Notes under the pieces: generated by a model
What the model was told of the DNA's origin: nothing
Databases searched by the model: none
The model's input: only the letters and a program-made list of their open reading frames with translations
Assembly (NCBI GenBank): GCA_034638255.1
Contig: JAWPGT010000012.1
Location: forward strand, 620,001 to 684,000
Direction: 5' to 3'
Source: Coprinus comatus
Lineage: Eukaryota; Basidiomycota; Agaricomycetes; Agaricales; Agaricaceae
DNA length: 64,000 nt
Shown here: positions 57,338-64,000 of the stretch, in pieces
How positions within the stretch are numbered: position 1 is the first letter of the stretch
How the letters are laid out: each line of letters begins with the position of its first letter
Made by a program: the position numbers and the translations under genes

Positions 57338-58229
57338 ATGGATAAGTCTGCACCATGGACTGTACTTCAAGGCACTCTCACAATATGCAAGTCCGTCTCC
57401 TTCGACATAGGCTTATACAACGAATAATAATAACGTGCCTATCAAACAGCCGCCATTAGCGCAACAACAACTGGTCTCTTGGGTATCATTAGAGGTCAAG
57501 AACATAATGGAATGCTTGCTGGTTCTGCCGCTGTAAATAGTGGAATAACAGCTGCTACATTCTTTGGTATATTTATTTTCTGTACTACTCTTACATATAT
57601 TAATGAAACTATGTAGGTCTACGCGAATATGTCGTCAGTCCAATCCTAGTGCATACAATGCCAACTAGTCAATACGAAAGACGGCGTCACGAACTTGGTC
57701 TAAACGATTCAACGTCTGTACCTGATAATGAAGATGTTACACCTAGTCAAAGTCGTAAAAGCTTCTCCGACATGCGATGTAACAAACTTTTGGATAGTGC
57801 ACTTAGTGGAATTGTGACTGGTGGTATATTACGCGGTTGGCGGGGTATGTCATGTGTTGTTATCTCTTGCTTCTTAAAGCTGACAATACATACATAGGTG
57901 GCCGTAAAGTGGCATTATCTGGTGCTCTTACAGTTGGGGCCATTTGTACTGCGCTACAGCTCGGTTACAACGAAATTGGCGTCCAACGACTAAAATATCT
58001 CACTCCTTATCGAGAACCTGTCACCTCAATACCTATAGTCCAACCGGAAAATATTATTGAGGAAACTACATCTTGGAAGGCAAGGATACTTTCGCTATGG
58101 GGAATACGGAGGATGTCGGAGGAGGAGTACTTGCGACGCTTGAAATTACAACGAGAGCACCATCTCTTACGAATAGCGGCGCTCGAGAAGAAACTTGAAG
58201 AAGAACAGAAAACAGAGGAGAAGAGTTAA
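57338..58229 (+). CDS. Tim17/22/23-superfamily-like inner-membrane protein
   Basis: Resembles Tim17-domain proteins (mitochondrial translocases and complex I assembly relatives); exact identity unknown. Exon 1 MDKSAPWTVLQGTLTIC, exon 2 AAISATTTGLLGIIRGQEH and GMLAGSAAVNSGITAATFF (hydrophobic, Gly-rich), exon 3 LREYVVSPILVHTMPTSQYE and a polar loop, then LLDSALSGIVTGGILRGWR, and after the last intron GRKVALSGALTVGAICTALQ. Four glycine-rich membrane segments fit the family. The C-terminal third is a charged coiled coil (MSEEEYLRRLKLQREHHLLR ... LEKKLEEEQ). TIMMDC1-like function is possible but not shown. It lies 268 bp behind the hydrophobin. Confidence 0.7.
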
Positions 58230-58896
58230 TATCTTTCACATCTAAGTATAATACATATCGCTTTGCAACCCATTTATTATTATTTTCGTTATCCACATAT
58301 TCCTTCCATTAAGATGCTGGAGCCGATGTTGATGAATCCCCATTCAATTTCTAAATGTCAATGACACCGTTTCACAGTCTAGGCACAGCAGTACCAAGAG
58401 CGGAAAAGGGGCGGGTAGTTATTCTGATAAAGGGGTAAGTAACTTTACATAGTCTAGTGATTGCTAAATGTTGCCGCAATTCCAAATGTCTACACCGTCC
58501 CATCTTGTCAAGATGTCGATCAAAACACGAAATTCGTTTCAAGATCGTCTAATCAACATGAGTGGTCAGTGTAACGTTCTGCCCATCCCCAACACAATTT
58601 TCTTTTGGTCAACTTAGTAACGCCGTCTAATATTATAATATTATAATATATACTTGTGAATATTCTTTTACTCCCAACGACATTTATTTTGCTATATCTC
58701 CAGTATGCACAGACAACACCTGAACGTGGAGTGCGGTAAGTGATCAGTACCGTGTTAAGAGGCATGAACTACTCACCCATGTTCACGACCCATTTCCTCG
58801 TGTTTCATTATTCCGGAAACTGTGGAAAGATGATTGATGAAGTTTTGGGGGATGAAGCTTGAAGTTGTATAACAAGATTTACACACATTATAGATC
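58230..58896. other. Convergent intergenic region
   Basis: 3' flanks of the Tim17-like and deaminase genes. A stretch near 58317-58360 (gatgttgatgaatccccattcaatttctaaatgtcaatgacacc) closely resembles the 3' coding end of the WD40 gene (61467-61520), so a small fragment of that gene seems to be duplicated here. Confidence 0.45.
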
Positions 58897-61087
58897 TCAT
58901 TGATGGAGCCATTTAGCCATTTCTTTGAAACCCTCATTTATCACTTCGTATGGTACATAATAATCATCATATTCATCAAAAGGTAAAATTCGAGCGTTCC
59001 AATATGTAACGAATTCTTGAAAAACTGCGTCCTTGAGTTTCTCCAAAGCATGAATCGGTATACCCGTAGGAGGCGCCCAAGGTCGGATAGTTGGATGTAA
59101 TGGGTCCTCCACAATTAACCTGAGATCTTTCTCATTATCGTTAGAGGAAAGAACAAAATCTGTACATGAGATCAAATAACTTACCCCTTGGTCGACGCAA
59201 TATTTCGGCTAGTTTGAAGCAACACCAGCAGCATTGTTTACTAGTCCCAATGTAAACAAAGGTGTCGTGGCTCTAAGCGTAATATTTAAGTCAGATGTGT
59301 CCAAGGAATTACTACTATATTCCACTTACCTTGTGTTGGTGATATAAACTCATGATAACAGCTTCGGGATGGATAGCAGAAGTGTCCTTTAAGAATAAAT
59401 TATCAGGCTCTTCATTTGAATTTCTCTCTTGTGCCATTTTCGATATGATTTCAAACATTTTCTTCCTCATCTCTGCTTCCGCTTCTGAAACGGTAGGCTT
59501 TTTCCTACGTCTACCTATGCTTAAAATTGCTGCTTGCTTAATGACTTCTTCATTGATTGTTTCAGCCACTTTACCCCAATCCCGAACATAAGTAGGTTGG
59601 GAGTACCCGGCAATCTTGATATCGATATCGCAGTCCTGAAAACGGTCGCGGTGTACATATTTGAGACGTAGCGAAGCAGCAGCGGTTGATGTAAGGAGGC
59701 GAAGATAGAGGGGAACAGCTAACGACATGCAATTTCTTTGGGTGCCTGCATTATATCGACAAATATGGTCAATAAGGACGAAATAAGGATGCATGGATAA
59801 CTAACCATGAATTCGTATTTTGGCTTCATCTTCCGCTAATTGTATCTTATCGTCATCATCGAATTCCTTGGTGTGTTCGGAATTATCCTGGGATTTTTTT
59901 ACACTACCGGCTTTGTGAGTTGTTAGCAAAGACTCCCACCCAAAATATATTAGAATAACACGAACATTTGGGTTCATGTAAGATCCATTCAGTCACTTCG
60001 ATTTGTGAAAACAGAGCCTCTATCCCCTTATCTTCAGCCAAAATGTATAATAAGTGAAGACACATCGCAAGTGCCATCACAGTTTCCCTGTCCGTGTCTT
60101 CTGATTCATTGCTAAAGCCTTCATAGTAAAGTTGAATGTGTCTAAGCACAGTCGCGATGAGTTTCATCCATAGGTGAGCTGTTCTTCCACTAATCGGCCA
60201 AGGTTTTGTAAAATCCATAAAATCGCCTTCTTCAGGTATTGCCTGCCGGATTATGTAGCCTGCAAACTTGTATACGTCTGGTGTTGGCCATGCGAACGTA
60301 GCAAATGGGATATCACTTTCCCATCCTTCAAAGGTTTTAAGAAGCTCAAGTAAATCGAGGTTCCAAGAATGATGAACCATCTTTAGGCGATTGCGAAACT
60401 TCTTGGATCCTTCACGTAAAACCAAGCCGTGAAAGTCGAACCAGGTAAGCTCATCTTTCCCTGACTTTTGCATAGCACGGAGCCCAACAATGCACTTGGA
60501 AACGTAGTCTTGTAAGGTTGGTTGTGGTGTTTTTATGTGATAGCTGGGATGTACTAAGGTAAGCTTTGTATGGATGGGTCTAAAAGTGCAACATACTTGT
60601 AAAATATGTCTTGAACTGTATCTGAACTCTCCTTGACGCTGAATATCTCTTGACCACCTGTGTCCTCAGAGTCGGTGACGATCAGGATTTGTATCTTATT
60701 GGGCTCAAGAGTTCCGGTAACGGCCAGAGCAGACGAACTTGGTATCCCTCCGTCAATTATTGCTGCGATATTTTCGAGAAACAGGAGTCGTGAAATGGGC
60801 CTTTTCCGTACGGAGTGATAGGGAGAATGTCGAACTTGATGAGCATTCATGATGCTCGTCATATATCGTATTTGAGTCGATAATGTATCACAGTCTGCCA
60901 TAGAGTCTGATATTCGTATAAGGTCGCTTGTGGTACAAAACAGCAAGAGGTGGAGCAGCTTGTTTAACAATATATCGTCTCGTGATTTTGGGTTAGGAGA
61001 CTGTTTGGCGGCTGTTTGGTATAATCGCTCAGTGACGTCACTGATATACCCAACTGCCTCTCTACTCAATATCACGATCAAACCCAT
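58897..61087 (-). CDS. Fungal OTT_1508-type deaminase-like protein
   Basis: Zinc-dependent nucleic-acid/nucleotide deaminase fold, a family expanded in mushroom genomes; substrate unknown. The model starts MGLIVILSREAVGYISDVTE; LLNKLLHLLLFCTTSDLIRI, HQVRHSPYHSVRKRPISRL and the helical middle (TWFDFHGLVLREGSKKFRN, GRTAHLWMKLIATVLRHIQL) follow. The catalytic part has the histidine-glutamate motif IHPEAVIMSLYHQHK at about 59340-59385 and, after an intron, GTSKQCCWCCFKLAEILRR at about 59190-59250 (CxxC zinc ligands). The C-terminus is FQEFVTYWNARILPFDEYDD to MAKWLHQ. His-x-Glu plus Cys-x2-Cys is the complete active-site set. The 5' part and intron joins are the least certain. Confidence 0.72.
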
Positions 61088-61466
61088 CGACCCAGCATCT
61101 CAACACTCTGGCGCACAACTACCTCCTACAAAGGATCTCAATCAACTACAGAATGAAGCACATCGCCAGGTGCTCAGATGTAGTATGCGTAAGGGACTCG
61201 CCTTGTCCGCAACCTGCATAAAGAGTCTATTCAGGAGGGACAAATTTTTGATTACCTATTATTAGATAGAGTCATCTTCGCATAAATGAAACCGTCGGTA
61301 ACTCAAACTAACCGGAAAGTCGCAATGTCAACCTTCAGGATATCGACATAAACTCAAAATGTACATAGAATTAGGTAGCTGCAATGTGCAATACTAGTCG
61401 AATCGCACCATTATTATCATTTTTCTTCTGCAACGTTTTCTACTGTTTTGTCTATATGTGCTGCCT
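61088..61466. other. Intergenic
   Basis: Between the deaminase start and the WD40 gene's stop; nothing recognised. Confidence 0.4.
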
Positions 61467-62960
61467 CTAAGATGTCGATGTACTTGATGAATCACCATCC
61501 AATTTCCAAATGTCAATGACACCTTTTCCCGTCTCATCAAATCCTCCCATAACAATGCGTTTTTCATCTACAACCATTGAATTAACCTTCGAAAGGTTTT
61601 CACTCTCGCATTGCCAAATCATCTGGTAAATGACTTCTTTTGACTCGTTACCGTAGATCAAGTTGTAATGAGTAATGGTACCCTTCAATGTTGATACAGT
61701 AAGGTGTTTCGGGTCATGGAATGCACTATATATCACATCATACCTCAGCTATTGAATACTACGTGGAACACGAAAATACACTTACACAGCTACTATGGGT
61801 GCTTCTGCAACTGCAATAATAGATGCCAGATCGAGATCAAGACCTCCCCATTTGACTTTCTTCTTACTTTTAGACGTCGTCAGAGGTTTTTCACCACCAA
61901 AACCAATCCATAATTTTCCATCCGCAGTACCAGCAGCAACGATACCATTTGATGCGATTGAAAGTGACAGAACGAAAGGTGGTGCCATAGATATTTGACC
62001 ATCTTGATTTGATAATCCAGCTAGGTTTTGACTGGAGAGTACTTTGTCGTGAGTGATATCAATGTGTAAGAGTGTAGCATCACAGCCTCCGCTAACGAGT
62101 TCTCTTGGTCGATTGGGTATCCATGTTACTGAACCACACATCTGAAGAGAAATACATAGATTATAGTGAACGGGATGTCATGTAGCTTGATAATATCACT
62201 TACAATATCATGCTTGTGTTTCAGGATTGTAACAGCCTTTGTGGAGAGTTCTAAAATTCCAACGTTCCCTGAACCAGTACCAAATGCGAGATGTGTTTTT
62301 TCAATGTTGAGGGCGAGCTAACTGATTCGGTTCAGTATACCATTTTTTATAAAAGTGAATGAATGATACTGATGAAAGGAGAGAAAACATGAAGAAATAC
62401 GCACATCTTCTATTTCATCATCAGCATCACTATCCTCCGGTATTACTGTAATAGTTTCAATAGCGTCATTGTATGTTTGAATCAACTTGTTCGTATCCAT
62501 TCGGAATTTCAGAATCTATAATTTTACGATAGAATAAACCAATTGTTAAAGAGATAGAAAGAGATAATAACGTCTGTCTATTGAGGTATTTCAACTCACT
62601 TGTTTACCAGCTGCGATCCAAGCATCTCGGAATTCGGAACCCGGCCGTTTGACACAAACAATCGAAGAAACCATTTTTCCATTTCCTTTGACACCTCTAA
62701 GAACTATGAAAGAAGTCAAATCATAAACGCGCAAGTCGCCATTATCTATTAAACAAAACATCGACTTTTTTGAGTACCCCCGTACATAACATTAAAAAAA
62801 AAATCAAAAATAGCGTACCTGAACCGGCATACAGATGACCAGCATGACCAAAGTCAAGAGCAGTGATTTGCCATATATTCGGAGTCTTCAATGATTGAAG
62901 AAGACTAAAATTTGCTTCAGTATGTGGAACTGTAATTGGAGTTTGGTTAAGATCAGACAT
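61467..62960 (-). CDS. WD40-repeat protein, WDR53-like
   Basis: A small beta-propeller, probably a scaffold; resemblance to WDR53 is moderate. The start MSDLNQTPITVPHTEANFSL is used rather than a Met four codons up. Blades: IWQITALDFGHAGHLYAGS-(intron)-GDLRVYDLTSF, AWIAAGKQILKFRMDTNKL, LAFGTGSGNVGILELSTKAV, HKHDIMCGSVTWIPNRPREL, SGGCDATLLHIDITHDKVL, PFVLSLSIASNGIVAAGTA, KLWIGFGGEKPLT, FHDPKHLTVSTLKGTITHY and MGGFDETGKGVIDIWKLDG. It ends in a Ser/Thr tail STSTS. The basic stretch SKSKKKVKWGG lies between blades. Six or so exons. Confidence 0.78.
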
Positions 62961-63098
62961 GGTCAATGTCAATGATGGGAGATCACAAATTTTCTACACC
63001 CCATCTTCAGGGTGATCCGCTACTTCTTCGATACTGATATATGTTTTTTTTTCCATAGTAAGACATTACAGATATCATTCATCGTCAAGTTTCAAGTT

Positions 63099-64000
63099 TT
63101 ACAGAGTGTCTCGAACGAAGCCTAATGTACCCAAAGATGAAGCTATTAACTCGAGAATTCTCCGACTCTCCTTTTTCTGTATCGATTGCAACTCCTCTAA
63201 TGTACTCCTAAGCTCCTCGTTGGTAATCAACACATCTGCATGTAATCGCAAAAAGACATTCATTATTGCTTCAACGGCTTCAAAATCACGATGTGATGAC
63301 AATCGTCTCCCAAGAGCGTGCATGAACGTATTAAGGCTTTGTAATGATGTTAACGAGCGTAGTTCGAGCTCTAGAGCTGCAGGTTGCAGTGTTTTTGCAT
63401 GAGCGAAAAGCCCTTCATCTAATACAACAAATTCAATTCTCCATACAACTTGATAAAAAAAGAAGTTCATTTACAATTGCCATTAGGATCTTCCTCAGTT
63501 AGCTTTTTGTAGAAGGTGGATTCAGCGTTGACAGCTATTTTATCCAGTCTATGTGTTGGTTTGTTTGTTTGTTTTGCATCCTTGGCCGCGGGTGCGAATC
63601 GTGTTTCAACACCAGGCAATGTAGGCAAGAAGAATGGTGCCTGTTCAGGTGCTTTTGGTGCTTCTTTTGGTTTGTTGCGTTGTTGGATAACTTCGAGGTT
63701 CAATAAGGTTTGCCAGCGCGATCGGGGGAGCAATGTAAGTGTTATTAAATCTCCGTCAAGTTGGGGTGGTGTCGAGAATACGTCGATAGGAGTGTCTTGG
63801 ACATTCAATGATGTGAGGGCTTCCAAAGCTATTGAATTGAATTAATTAGAGCACCTTTGATATATTGATATAAGTACTCACCATTGTCCTCTGCAGTTCC
63901 TTGCATGGAGGGTAATGCCACATCATTGATATCATCTTCATTGATACTCTGGAACGAAACATTGGCATATTGTGCCCGGTTTGCCCATAGATATACCCCA
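63099..64000 (-). CDS. UTP21: UTP21 (WDR36), small-subunit processome protein, C-terminal part
   Basis: Component of the UTP-B module that assembles on pre-18S rRNA in the nucleolus. Only the C-terminal Utp21 domain is in the window; the WD40 propellers lie beyond the right edge. Visible: WANRAQYANVSFQSINEDDI, an intron, LTSLNVQDTPIDVFSTPPQL, DLITLTLLPRSRWQTLLNLE, the signature PFFLPTLPGVETRFAPAA, then AESTFYKKLTEEDPNG, an intron, GLFAHAKTLQPAALELELRS, FMHALGRRLSSHRDFEAVEA, FLRLHADVLITNEEL and the end SSLGTLGFVRDTL at 63099. All family landmarks are in order. Confidence 0.93.

Overview
The window is nuclear DNA from a mushroom-forming basidiomycete (Agaricomycetes, probably Agaricales). The evidence is compact genes split by many ~45-60 nt GT-AG introns, class I hydrophobins, a copper radical oxidase, and basidiomycete-type families (DUF6593, DUF7918, a SAP-TKL kinase). 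I see no prophage, insertion sequence, CRISPR array, rRNA or tRNA. Most genes are single-copy housekeeping loci; between them sit lineage-specific secreted, membrane and signalling genes.

Layout, left to right. 0-2.1 kb: a secreted/membrane protein gene running off the left edge (-), with a 5'-truncated copy behind it. 2.2-7 kb: CLP1 (-) and a Dal5-type MFS transporter (+) from a 173-bp divergent promoter. 7.7-8.8 kb: a tentative small membrane gene (-) and a class I hydrophobin (-). 9.6-15.6 kb: CTF18 (-) and a DUF3835/URI-type protein (+), divergent. 15.7-18 kb: a DUF7918 protein with three VIDLT motifs at its C-terminus (-), then a 131-aa protein (+). 18.3-27.8 kb: a P4-ATPase flippase (-) and the FAN1 nuclease (-). 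28.5-32.3 kb: a SAP-domain/acidic/TKL kinase (-). 32.8-45.5 kb, all +: DUF6593 protein, myotubularin phosphatase, SAM synthetase, ADE4 and a copper radical oxidase. 45.8-50.6 kb, all -: PNO1, a multi-span membrane protein and a coiled-coil protein. 50.9-51.7 kb (+): two tandem G-protein gamma subunits. 52.3-54.5 kb: mitochondrial thioredoxin (-) and a GPI-type cupredoxin (+). After a 2-kb gene-free stretch: a second hydrophobin (+), a Tim17-like protein (+), an OTT_1508-type deaminase (-), a WD40 protein (-) and UTP21 (-), cut by the right edge.

Functional threads: RNA 3'-end processing and ribosome assembly (CLP1, PNO1, UTP21), DNA replication and repair (CTF18, FAN1), lipid and phosphoinositide control (flippase, myotubularin), one-carbon and purine synthesis (SAM synthetase, ADE4), and cell surface or secretion (hydrophobins, cupredoxin, copper oxidase, membrane pair).

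The points most worth a second look are the tandem G-gamma pair with different CaaX boxes, the C-terminal VIDLT (SUMO-interacting-motif-like) array on the DUF7918 protein, the kinase lacking the usual beta3 lysine, the fungal deaminase, and an ADE4 start codon that seems to be assembled by splicing. Reading-frame breaks of one or two bases, most in or beside short C or G runs, hit several otherwise intact genes and look more like sequence errors than gene decay.
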